Origin: Bacteroidaceae bacterium
GTDB taxonomy: Bacteria; Bacteroidota; Bacteroidia; Bacteroidales; Bacteroidaceae
Direction: 5' to 3'
Assembly (NCBI GenBank): GCA_016292545.1
Contig: JAEDIG010000079.1
Location: 1-11,062, forward strand
Length of the DNA: 11,062 bases
Shown: one piece after another, positions 1-6,803 of the stretch
How the letters are laid out: each line of letters opens with the position of its first letter
Numbering within the stretch: the stretch's first letter is position 1
Made by a program: the position numbers and the translations under genes
Notes under the pieces: generated by a model
Told to the model about the DNA's origin: nothing
The model's database searches: none
Seen by the model: only the letters and a program-made list of their open reading frames with translations

Positions 1-689
1 ACACGCCGCTGGTGGGCATGCTTGAACAGAAGCTGGAGAAGACCTCTGTAACCCGCGTAGATGCAGACACCATCGACCGCCTCATTCCCAAGGAAGACAA
101 CAACCGCCAGCCACTCGACGAGGAACGTAGCATGAAGCTGAGCTCCATCTTCAACAGCGTGATGCCACGCACAGGAAAAATGGAGTTCCACGTAGAAGCA
201 CAGCCCCTGGGTGCCGACCAAATGCCCGTAATGATTACCCAGAGCGAATATATGCGCAGAATGAAGGAAATGTCGCGTCTGCAGCCAGGAATGAACTTCT
301 ACGGCGAAATGCCCGACATGTATACGCTGGTGCTTAACACCGATGCGCCCCTCATACAGAATGTGCTCAACGACAGCGAAAGCAAGACCTCAGAAGCCCT
401 CAAGCCCATCGAGGCAGAAATCAAGGGTCTGAGCGCCCGTCAGGCCGTTCTCCGGCAGGAGCAGGACAAGAAGAAGCCCGAGGAGATTACACAGGAGGAA
501 AAGGACGACCTGAAACAATGCGGCGACAACATCCAGGCCGAAAAGAAGAAGAAAGACGACATCTTGGCCGGCTATGCCAAGGACAACGCCCTTGTCCACC
601 AGCTCGTCGACCTGGCTCTCCTGCAGAACGGCATGCTCAAGGGCGAGGCTCTCACCCGCTTTGTCAAGCGTAGCCTGGAGATGATTTAA
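1..689 (+). CDS. htpG: Molecular chaperone HtpG (Hsp90), C-terminal part, 5' end outside window
   Basis: This is the 3' part of a gene that enters from the left. The reading frame is open from base 3 and ends with TAA at 687-689, leaving about 229 residues. HtpG is the bacterial cytosolic Hsp90, an ATP-driven dimeric chaperone; the N-terminal ATPase domain lies outside the window. The visible part covers the end of the middle domain and the C-terminal dimerisation domain. It contains the family-like stretch SIFNSVMPRTGKMEFHVEAQ and a segment with MPVMITQSEYMRRMKEM that resembles the end of the Hsp90 middle/C-terminal junction. A very charged, lysine- and glutamate-rich insertion (roughly bases 450-570) sits before the end. 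From general knowledge, Bacteroidetes HtpG is longer than the about 624-residue E. coli protein. The C terminus (LTRFVKRSLEMI) fits the dimerisation helices. The next gene converges on it. Identification is firm; the missing N terminus is due to the window edge. Confidence 0.95.
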   Translation, partial: TPLVGMLEQKLEKTSVTRVDADTIDRLIPKEDNNRQPLDEERSMKLSSIFNSVMPRTGKMEFHVEAQPLGADQMPVMITQSEYMRRMKEMSRLQPGMNFYGEMPDMYTLVLNTDAPLIQNVLNDSESKTSEALKPIEAEIKGLSARQAVLRQEQDKKKPEEITQEEKDDLKQCGDNIQAEKKKKDDILAGYAKDNALVHQLVDLALLQNGMLKGEALTRFVKRSLEMI

Positions 690-695
690 AGAAAC

Positions 696-711
696 ATCCT
701 GTATTCAGGAT
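696..711 (-). terminator. Small hairpin, probable terminator between convergent genes
   Basis: Perfect 6-bp inverted repeat ATCCTG/CAGGAT (696-701 with 706-711) with a 4-base loop, lying 7 bases after the htpG stop. Read on the minus strand it is followed by GTTTCTTT, a weak U-rich tail, so it could end the glycosidase transcript that arrives through 827-712. On the plus strand the following bases are not T-rich. The stem is short and the call is tentative. Confidence 0.4.
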
Positions 712-717
712 ACTATA

Positions 718-801
718 GGGTGCCCCATAAATGGGCGTTAGGTAGGATTTACACCTGGATCTGGTTCGGATTTCCACCTATCGCCAATTTATAGGGCACC
801 C
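718..801. repeat. 84-nt imperfect palindrome (long hairpin) of unknown type
   Basis: The outer arms GGGTGCCC (718-725) and GGGCACCC (794-801) are perfect complements. Pairing continues inward as ATAAAT/ATTTAT (727-732 with 787-792), GGCG/CGCC (734-737 with 782-785), TAGGT/ACCTA (739-743 with 776-780) and about three more pairs. Each block is separated from the next by a single 1x1 mismatch, giving about 26 pairs in all. The apical region contains a further small stem, ATCTG/CGGAT (759-763 with 767-771). Both ends also share the direct word TATAGGG (714-720 and 790-796). It lies between two convergent genes, so it is not a 5' leader. It could be a small mobile palindromic repeat (REP or MITE type), a structured RNA or 3' UTR element, or a two-way transcription stop. 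I do not recognise it as a known RNA family. Confidence 0.6.
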
Positions 802-827
802 GGTTTATTACACAAATTGTTTTTAGT

Positions 828-2747
828 TCAGAAGGGATCGTGTGATGGCACTACAGGCAGGATGCGTCCTTTCTTATCGAAGGTCATGCGGTCGATGCAC
901 ACTTCACGATGGGTGCCGGGACTCTTCTCGGGATGCAGGAAATGCTTGTTGATGCGATGGTATACGATATACCATTCATCCTTTCCAGGCACCTGAAGCA
1001 CACTATTGTGAGCCGTACCGTAGATGCCAGCCTCGGGCTGCTGCTGCAGGATGACAGGACTGTCGGCCACCTGGATGGGCCCCAGAGGCGACTTGGATGT
1101 GCCATAGGCCACATGGTAGTTGGGCGAACCTGTGTCATCGACCGACCAGGTGAAATAATACAAGCCCTTACGGTAGAACACGTATGGAGCCTCACGATAG
1201 GCCCACGTGGAAAGGTCGCCGCCCTCGGGTGTCATCACCTTCACCGTCTCGGGCAGGATGCCGAGCATATCGGGTTGCAACTCCGCCCCGGCCATGTAGC
1301 CGTTTCCCCAGTAGAGGTAATGTTTCTTCGACTTTGGGTCGAAGAACACATCCACGTCGATTTGCTGTCCCTTGCCCGTGGGAGAATCGCTCACGATTGG
1401 CGCGCCCGCATCCACAAACGGGCCCACAGGCGAATCGGCTACAGCCACGCCGATTTTTTTCCTGTCGCCCGCATTTGCGCTGAAATAGAGATAATATTTG
1501 AAGCTACCGTCCTTCTGCTTCACCTCTATGGCTGCAGGGGCCCACAGATTGCCGTCGGCCCAAGCCACCTGGTCACTCTTGGCGTCGAGCACCACACCCT
1601 CGTCGGTCCATTCCTTCAGGTCGGTCGAGGAAAAGGCACGATAGGTGTAGCCTCCCCATCCGGGCAGGCCATCGGTAGTGCTGTAGATATAGTATCGTTT
1701 TGTCTGCTGGGAATAAAGGATTTCGGGGTCGGCATGGAAATCGGGCAGGATGGGATTGGTGTGGTTGCCATAGGCGGCCAACAGGCGGTCCTTCTCGGCC
1801 TGGGTGATGGGAATGATGGTGCCATGGCGGGGAGTGAACTTGCCCTTGGTCTCGGTGTTCTGCACCACCTGGAAGTTCTTCAGGTCAGCACTTTTGCAGA
1901 ACTGGTAGTGTCCGTTGGCATAGCAGTCATACATCACGATCCACGTCTGACCGTCGATGCTGCGGCACACGCCCACGCCCTCCACAGCCTCCTTCGTCTG
2001 GTCTACATGGGCATCCAGCTTGGTCCACTGGCTTCCGTCGGGCTGGCCAGCCTCTGGAGTGAGCTGCTTGGCCACGGCCTGGAAGATGCCTCTTCCGGCC
2101 TCGCTCTTGTAGAAAAGATGATACTGCTGGTCGGCGGGGTTGAACACGATGTCACCGTCGATGGTGGCCGCCCCATTGTCGAAGAGATAAGTGGGTGTAC
2201 CCAGGAGGTCGGTGAAATCATCGTTCACGTATGAATAATAGATGCGGTCGAAGGATTCCGGGTCGCTGGTGCGCAGCGAATAGAACACCATATAGCGGCC
2301 CGCCTTGTGGTCGTAGATGGTTTCGGGGGCCCACACGCGTATGACGTTGCCCCATTCCTTGGGGTACTTGGTAGGGAAATTCACTACCGAATGCTGCCAG
2401 TTCAGGAGGTCTGTGCTCTTGAGCAGCACCATACCGCGGTTGCTGGCCCATCCGTGGGCCGAACGCATGTCTGTGACCACCATGTAGAAAGTTTTCCCGT
2501 CCTCACCACGCAGTATGTGAGGGTCGCGCACACACTGGGTGAAGGCGATGGTGTCGCTGCTGATTACAGGATAGCCACCGTTCAGGGGCGTATAATTGTA
2601 GCCGTCTTCGCTGAGTGCGTAGCAAATCTGTTCTTCGTCAGGAGCGTTTCCTGTGAAATAGGTGAAGAGGTAAGCCACCATCTTCTCCTGTGCTGAAGCC
2701 ATCGAGAATGTGGCCGCTGCAACAATTGTCAAAAAAAGTTTTCTCAT
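828..2747 (-). CDS. Secreted two-domain glycoside hydrolase family 43 protein
   Basis: A 639-residue protein with a Sec signal peptide (MRKLFLTIVAAATFSMASAQ, likely cut after Ala19). Two GH43-like five-bladed propeller domains follow. The first spans about residues 21-328. It has RDPH with Asp75, RVWAPE (137-142), IDGDIVF with Asp197/Asp199, a candidate acid at Glu253 or Glu256, and FTPRHGTIIPIT (304-315), which recalls GH43 subfamily 34-like proteins. The second spans about 329-639. It begins NPILPDFHADPEIL with the likely general base Asp340, then WAPAAIE (402-408), QIDVDVFFD with Asp464 as the pKa modulator, and YREAPY with the likely acid Glu519. GH43 enzymes are mostly beta-xylosidases or alpha-L-arabinofuranosidases, so plant arabinan/xylan-type side chains in the periplasm are probable substrates; the exact sugar cannot be read here. 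No SusC/SusD pair or regulator is adjacent, so it is not visibly part of a polysaccharide utilisation locus. The start is fixed by the signal peptide; no SD precedes it. Confidence 0.9.
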   Translation of the reverse strand: MRKLFLTIVAAATFSMASAQEKMVAYLFTYFTGNAPDEEQICYALSEDGYNYTPLNGGYPVISSDTIAFTQCVRDPHILRGEDGKTFYMVVTDMRSAHGWASNRGMVLLKSTDLLNWQHSVVNFPTKYPKEWGNVIRVWAPETIYDHKAGRYMVFYSLRTSDPESFDRIYYSYVNDDFTDLLGTPTYLFDNGAATIDGDIVFNPADQQYHLFYKSEAGRGIFQAVAKQLTPEAGQPDGSQWTKLDAHVDQTKEAVEGVGVCRSIDGQTWIVMYDCYANGHYQFCKSADLKNFQVVQNTETKGKFTPRHGTIIPITQAEKDRLLAAYGNHTNPILPDFHADPEILYSQQTKRYYIYSTTDGLPGWGGYTYRAFSSTDLKEWTDEGVVLDAKSDQVAWADGNLWAPAAIEVKQKDGSFKYYLYFSANAGDRKKIGVAVADSPVGPFVDAGAPIVSDSPTGKGQQIDVDVFFDPKSKKHYLYWGNGYMAGAELQPDMLGILPETVKVMTPEGGDLSTWAYREAPYVFYRKGLYYFTWSVDDTGSPNYHVAYGTSKSPLGPIQVADSPVILQQQPEAGIYGTAHNSVLQVPGKDEWYIVYHRINKHFLHPEKSPGTHREVCIDRMTFDKKGRILPVVPSHDPF

Positions 2748-2772
2748 GTTTTTACTTATGTTTTCCGGTTTC

Positions 2773-2780
2773 TGAAAGTA
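2773..2780 (-). promoter_or_regulatory. Weak candidate -7 box for the GH43 gene
   Basis: On the minus strand this reads TACTTTCA, matching 6 of 8 positions of the Bacteroidetes TAnnTTTG box, 25 bases upstream of the GH43 start codon and downstream of a clear terminator. A promoter is needed in this interval because the terminator closes the preceding operon. I see no convincing -33 TTTG element. Confidence 0.3.
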
Positions 2781-2814
2781 TTTTTAAGGGGGCGTATGGT
2801 TTGCCGCCGTTGGA

Positions 2815-2870
2815 AGAAAAAAAAGAAATGCAGGGAGTCATTCCCATGGAGATGACAATGCTCCCCTGCA
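2815..2870 (-). terminator. Intrinsic terminator ending the bamD-rpoZ-DUF4293 cluster
   Basis: A strong stem runs from 2829 to 2870: TGCA/TGCA, GGGAG/CTCCC and CATT/AATG, about 13 pairs with two single-base bulges (T2838, C2866) and a loop of about 14 bases. On the minus strand it is followed directly by TTTCTTTTTTTTC (2828-2816), a classic U-tract. It starts 18 bases after the stop codon of the DUF4293 gene and insulates that operon from the GH43 gene downstream. The plus-strand flank has no T-run, so it acts in one direction. Confidence 0.85.
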
Positions 2871-2887
2871 CTAGATGAAAAAGTGCT

Positions 2888-3349
2888 TTATCTGAGGCGG
2901 TCGTAGGACGACCGGACCAACCTTTCGTCGTGCAAGATGCCCCGGAAGGCCAGCCAAAGGGCCACAAGGGCCACAAAGGGAAGAGCCGCAGCCAAAGTGG
3001 GGCGGAATTCTGCCTGGAACGACTCGCACGTCTGCCATGCAAAGATGCCATATACCACATACCAGCCAACCACCAGAATCATGCAGAAACTGGCCACCCT
3101 CATCTGCAGCGCTCTGCGGCGGAAAAGAAGGATGTCGAGGAAGCTCAATGTGGACACAATCAGCAGCAGCACAAAGAGCGACCATGGACGCAGGCTATGG
3201 CTTCCGTCGGAAAGGGTGAGCCACAGGTTGTACATGTCGGCCACAGGTTCCCCCTGCGGCGTATGGAAATGTCCGATGCCTGTGCTCATGGTGGCCACAC
3301 ACAGGATGCAGGCGGCCAACAGGTAAAGAGTCTGGATGCGCTGAATCAT
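2888..3349 (-). CDS. DUF4293 family integral membrane protein
   Basis: A 153-residue protein beginning MIQRIQTLYLLAA and ending SSYDRLR, which matches the DUF4293 family of Bacteroidetes as I remember it. Four hydrophobic segments are visible, at about residues 7-26, 57-76, 85-105 and 117-138, so it is probably a four-helix inner-membrane protein. The conserved-looking features are the N-terminal MIQRIQ, a basic RRRALQMR loop between helices 2 and 3, and the C-terminal RGILHDERLVRSS segment. The biochemical function is unknown. It is the last gene of a cluster with rpoZ-like omega (23-bp gap) and bamD, and a strong terminator follows. An AAGGA motif lies 9 bases before the ATG, one of few SD-like sites in the window. 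Confidence 0.85.
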   Translation of the reverse strand: MIQRIQTLYLLAACILCVATMSTGIGHFHTPQGEPVADMYNLWLTLSDGSHSLRPWSLFVLLLIVSTLSFLDILLFRRRALQMRVASFCMILVVGWYVVYGIFAWQTCESFQAEFRPTLAAALPFVALVALWLAFRGILHDERLVRSSYDRLR

Positions 3350-3372
3350 AGGCGATAGTCCTTGCCAGGCGG

Positions 3373-3705
3373 CTATTCCACTACGCTCTCCTTGCTGGGA
3401 TTGCGAAAATAGACTTTTCCTTCCACAAATTCCTCTGTGGCCATGAGGGTCGCTTTGGGCAGCTTCTCGTAGAAGCGGCTGATTTCAATCTGCTCGCGGT
3501 TCTCAAACATCTCGTCGAGGGAGTCCGACACGCTTGCAAACTCCTGGAGTTTCTTACTCAGTTCACCCTTGATTTCGGCAGATATCTGGTTGGCACGCTT
3601 GGCTATGATGGCCACGCTTTCATAGATGTTGCCAGTCTCGTCGCACAACTCCATCACATTACGTGTGACTGTGTTGGTGGGTGCAGTTGATTTTTTATAA
3701 TCCAT
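3373..3705 (-). CDS. rpoZ: RNA polymerase omega subunit (Rpb6/RpoZ family)
   Basis: A 110-residue protein starting MDYKKSTAPTNTVTRN, the usual N terminus of the Bacteroidetes omega-like protein in the RPB6/RpoZ family. The central helix region ESVAIIAKRANQISAEIK (residues about 29-46) is the family core that clamps the beta' subunit and helps RNA polymerase assemble and stay stable. A glutamate-rich segment (FENREQIEISRFYEKLP) and a C-terminal extension ending in KVYFRNPSK follow; that tail makes it longer than the 91-residue E. coli omega. It lies 41 bases after bamD and 23 bases before the DUF4293 gene on the same strand, so co-transcription with bamD is likely. The 41-base gap has a short TATG-repeat tract (about 3723-3734) and no SD. 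Confidence 0.9.
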   Translation of the reverse strand: MDYKKSTAPTNTVTRNVMELCDETGNIYESVAIIAKRANQISAEIKGELSKKLQEFASVSDSLDEMFENREQIEISRFYEKLPKATLMATEEFVEGKVYFRNPSKESVVE

Positions 3706-3746
3706 AACTTGTCTTATATATGAATGTATGTATGTTTCTGTCTTTG

Positions 3747-4619
3747 TCAGTCGGCATCCTCTTCTGCCAGATTGATGTGTTTGCGCTTGACCACACGCTC
3801 GGCATGGCTGAGCATGGTCTTGGCCTCGGCCATGTATTTGCTCTCGGGATAGTCGTTCTCGAAAGCATAATACTCGTCAATGGCGTTGCGGAAACGTTCT
3901 ACACGCTTTTCCTCCACACTCTCCAATGCCAAGTGGTATTTGGCCCTGAGTATCAGTATCGATAAGTCCTCGCGCCTTTCGGGCAGGGCAAAAGGATAGT
4001 CCTTGAGGGCGTTTTGTGCCGTCACCACGCATGCCTCGTAGTTGCTGCCGCCATACAGGCTGTTGCCCATATAAGTGCCCAGGTCGAAATACATCTGGGC
4101 GGCCAGATATTCCTTGTACACCATCTTGTCCTGCAGTTTGTAGATGATGTCCTGGGTGGCATCCTTAAGACGGGTGGTGGGATAGAGGTCCAAGAACGAC
4201 TGCAATTCACTTATCGCCTCCTCGGTGACCGTTTGGTCGAGACGTGTGTCGGGGGTCTGGTTATAGAGCGACATGCCGGCATAATAACGTGCATGCTCCA
4301 CAAACTCGCCCTTGGGATAGGACTGGTAGTATTTCTTGAAATAGGAAGCCGCACTCTCGTAGTCACGCGTCTGATAGGAGCACATGGCCAGCATGTAGAG
4401 GCTTTCCTCGCCGTTGGGAGTAGCCTTGAGCGCAGCCAGCACATCGCCCAGCAGCAGGCTGGCACGACCATAGTGACCATCCATGTAGTAAGCCTTGGCC
4501 ACCTCGTACTTGTACTCGATGTCGCTGACTTTCTCTACGCGCTGGTACTCGCCGCATCCCGCCAGCATCGTAGCCGCGAGGACGCATATTGTAGGATATT
4601 TAAACAGTCTCTTCCACAT
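3747..4619 (-). CDS. bamD: Outer membrane protein assembly factor BamD (lipoprotein)
   Basis: A 290-residue lipoprotein: MWKRLFKYPTICVLAATMLA then GC, with the lipobox LAGC placing the lipidated cysteine at residue 22. The rest is helical and TPR-like, with repeats such as YKYEVAKAYYMDGHYGRAS, YESAASYFKKYYQSYPKGEF and YYAFENDYPESKYMAEAK. The motif F-x-x-x-Y-P-x-S/T plus the overall plan is that of BamD, the essential partner of BamA in folding beta-barrel proteins into the outer membrane. A longer frame to 4688 exists, but the lipoprotein signal and a promoter box at 4629-4636 make 4619 the natural start. It leads the bamD-rpoZ-DUF4293 cluster. Upstream uvrB runs the same way, and the 114-bp gap contains poly-A/T tracts (4691-4709) but no clear terminator, so read-through is possible. 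Confidence 0.92.
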   Translation of the reverse strand: MWKRLFKYPTICVLAATMLAGCGEYQRVEKVSDIEYKYEVAKAYYMDGHYGRASLLLGDVLAALKATPNGEESLYMLAMCSYQTRDYESAASYFKKYYQSYPKGEFVEHARYYAGMSLYNQTPDTRLDQTVTEEAISELQSFLDLYPTTRLKDATQDIIYKLQDKMVYKEYLAAQMYFDLGTYMGNSLYGGSNYEACVVTAQNALKDYPFALPERREDLSILILRAKYHLALESVEEKRVERFRNAIDEYYAFENDYPESKYMAEAKTMLSHAERVVKRKHINLAEEDAD

Positions 4620-4628
4620 AATTCCGCG

Positions 4629-4636
4629 CAAAATTA
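4629..4636 (-). promoter_or_regulatory. Bacteroidetes -7 promoter box for bamD
   Basis: Minus-strand TAATTTTG is a perfect match to TAnnTTTG. Only nine bases (4628-4620) separate it from the bamD ATG, which would give an mRNA with a leader of only a few bases. The matching -33 TTTG is not evident about 19 bases upstream (ATTATG is there instead). A-rich tracts 60-80 bases further up could help promoter strength. Confidence 0.6.
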
Positions 4637-4733
4637 CAACATTTTCTGCACATAATCCCATTCTCGGATTCCAAAATTGCCCTTTCACCCGTTTTTTTTA
4701 TGATTTTTTCGGAAATAACGAGCCTTCCCGCCG

Positions 4734-6752
4734 CTATTTGTCGCCCAAAGCAGCCATCATGCGCAACATCTCGTCCCTCAGATGGGCAGCCTCCACGAAA
4801 TCGAGCCTATGGGCAGCCTCCTGCATCTGACGGCGTGTAGCATCCACAGCCTTGCGCAACTGTTCGGGCTTCATCAGCTCCAGCGTGGGTTCGGCCACCT
4901 GGGTAATCGCAGGTTCAGGTTCCACATAGGCGCGGCTCTCGCCAGCCTGCTGGTGTTGCAGCAGGTCGTCCATGGTGCGGTCCTTCCGTATTTGGCGGGG
5001 CACGATATGATGGGCCTCATTGTAGAGCAGCTGCTTGTGGCGCCTGTAGTCGGTTTCCTCAATGGTTTTGGCCATGGACTCCGTGATGTGGTCGGCATAG
5101 AGGATGGCACGGCCGTTCACGTTGCGGGCTGCACGGCCCACGGTCTGAGTGAGGCTGCGGTGGCTGCGCAGAAAACCTTCCTTATCGGCGTCGAAGATGG
5201 CCACCAGGCTCACCTCGGGCAGGTCAAGTCCCTCGCGCAACAGGTTCACGCCCACAAGCACGTCATACTTGCCCGCGCGCAATTCGTCCATGATGCGCAC
5301 ACGGTCAAGCGTGGCCACATCGCTGTGGATATAGGCCGTGGAAATGCCATGGGCCAGCAGGTACTCGGTCAGCTCTTCAGCCATACGCTTGGTGAGGGTG
5401 GTCACCAGCGTACGTTCCTTCTGCTCTATCCGCCTATGAACCTCCTCCATCAGGTCATCCACCTGGTTCATGGTAGGGCGCACTTCTATCACGGGGTCCA
5501 GCAGGCCTGTGGGACGGATAAGCTGCTCCACCACCACCCCACCGCTCTGCTCCAGTTCATAGTCGGCAGGCGTGGCACTCACGTAGATAACCTGGTTCAC
5601 CATGGCCTGGAACTCGTCGAAGGTGAGCGGACGGTTGTCCTGGGCTGCGGGCAGGCGGAAACCATACTCCACAAGATTGCGCTTGCGGGCACGGTCGCCT
5701 CCGTACATGGCACTTATCTGCGGCACGGACACGTGGCTCTCGTCGATGACCAACAGAAAGTCCTTGGGAAAGAAGTCGAGCAGGCAATAGGGCCGTGTGC
5801 CGGGGGCACGCCCATCGAAATAGCGGCTGTAGTTCTCGATGCCCGAGCAATGGCCCAGTTCGCGAATCATCTCCACATCGTAGGTCACACGCTCATGCAG
5901 CCGCTTGGCCTCCAATTCCTTGCCCATCTCCATGAAAAAGGCCTCCTGCACAGCCAGGTCGTCCTCAATCTGACGCACGGCCTGCTCCTGTGTATCGTGG
6001 CTGGTCATGAACAAGTTGGCCGGATAGATGCGGTACTTTTCGAAACTGTCCACACGGGCCATCGTGAGAGGGTCCAGCTCCTCGATACTTTCTATTTCAT
6101 CGTCCCAGTAGGTGATGCGCAGGAGATTGTCGCCGTAGGCCAGGGCCACGTCCACCGTGTCGCCCTTCACCCTCACCTGACCACGGGCGGGAGCCATGTC
6201 GTTGCGCACATAGAGACTGTCGTTGAGCCTGCGCAGAAGCTGGTTGCGGTCGAGACGCTGGCCCACGGCTACCTCAATCACATTGTCATAGAAGGCCGAC
6301 GGATTTCCCATGCCATAGATACACGACACGCTGCTCACCACAATCACGTCGCTGCGTCCGCTCAGCAGGGCGCTGGTGGCCGCCAGCCGGAGTTTGTCTA
6401 TCTCATCGTTGATGGCCAGGTCCTTTTCAATATATGTGTCGGTGGTAGGGATATATGCCTCGGGCTGGTAATAGTCGTAGTAGCTGACATAGTACTCCAC
6501 AGCGTTGTGGGGGAAAAACTGCTTCATCTCGCCATAGAGCTGCGCGGCCAACGTCTTGTTGTGGCTCAGTATGAGGGTGGGCCTGCCATAGTTGGCTATC
6601 ACATTGGCTATGGTAAAGGTTTTCCCGCTTCCCGTCACGCCCAGCAGCGTCTGCGCCTTGGTCCCTTCCTTCAGGGCCTGGGTGAGTTGGGCAATGGCCT
6701 CCGGCTGGTCGCCTGTGGGCTGGAAAGCCGATGTGAGCTGGTACTTGTCCAT
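4734..6752 (-). CDS. uvrB: Excinuclease ABC subunit B (UvrB)
   Basis: A complete 672-residue UvrB, the DNA-damage verification helicase of nucleotide excision repair, which takes damaged DNA from UvrA and recruits UvrC for incision. Visible motifs, in order: Walker A GVTGSGKT (38-45), SHNKTLAAQLYGE (63-75), the damage-probing beta-hairpin YYDYYQPEAYIP (91-102), SSVSCIYGMGNP (140-151), DEAD-type box DESH (337-340), RKRNLVEYGFRLP, helicase motif V/VI segments GVNLLREGLDLPEVSLVAI and SLTQTVGRAARN, and a C-terminal UVR domain (LRKAVDATRRQMQEAAHRLD) that contacts UvrC. The length agrees with the E. coli protein (673). The MDKYQLTSAFQPTGDQPEAI start is typical. It lies 51 bases after the PhnP-like gene, probably as the last gene of the DUF4348-murB-MBL-uvrB cluster. 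No SD precedes it. Confidence 0.98.
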   Translation of the reverse strand: MDKYQLTSAFQPTGDQPEAIAQLTQALKEGTKAQTLLGVTGSGKTFTIANVIANYGRPTLILSHNKTLAAQLYGEMKQFFPHNAVEYYVSYYDYYQPEAYIPTTDTYIEKDLAINDEIDKLRLAATSALLSGRSDVIVVSSVSCIYGMGNPSAFYDNVIEVAVGQRLDRNQLLRRLNDSLYVRNDMAPARGQVRVKGDTVDVALAYGDNLLRITYWDDEIESIEELDPLTMARVDSFEKYRIYPANLFMTSHDTQEQAVRQIEDDLAVQEAFFMEMGKELEAKRLHERVTYDVEMIRELGHCSGIENYSRYFDGRAPGTRPYCLLDFFPKDFLLVIDESHVSVPQISAMYGGDRARKRNLVEYGFRLPAAQDNRPLTFDEFQAMVNQVIYVSATPADYELEQSGGVVVEQLIRPTGLLDPVIEVRPTMNQVDDLMEEVHRRIEQKERTLVTTLTKRMAEELTEYLLAHGISTAYIHSDVATLDRVRIMDELRAGKYDVLVGVNLLREGLDLPEVSLVAIFDADKEGFLRSHRSLTQTVGRAARNVNGRAILYADHITESMAKTIEETDYRRHKQLLYNEAHHIVPRQIRKDRTMDDLLQHQQAGESRAYVEPEPAITQVAEPTLELMKPEQLRKAVDATRRQMQEAAHRLDFVEAAHLRDEMLRMMAALGDK

Positions 6753-6803
6753 ATAATATATATGTTTCTTATAGTAGATAGGAGAAAGGGATTTATCGGA
6801 TTG

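Noticed and set aside
718..801. Possible TPP riboswitch because of a CCTGGATCTGG word
   Set aside because: The conserved CTGAGA half and the rest of the TPP fold are missing, and the element lies downstream of both neighbouring genes, not in a leader.
909..2234. 441-codon plus-strand frame antisense to the GH43 gene
   Set aside because: Same in-register antisense effect; no RBS, no recognisable domain, and the sense gene is clearly real.
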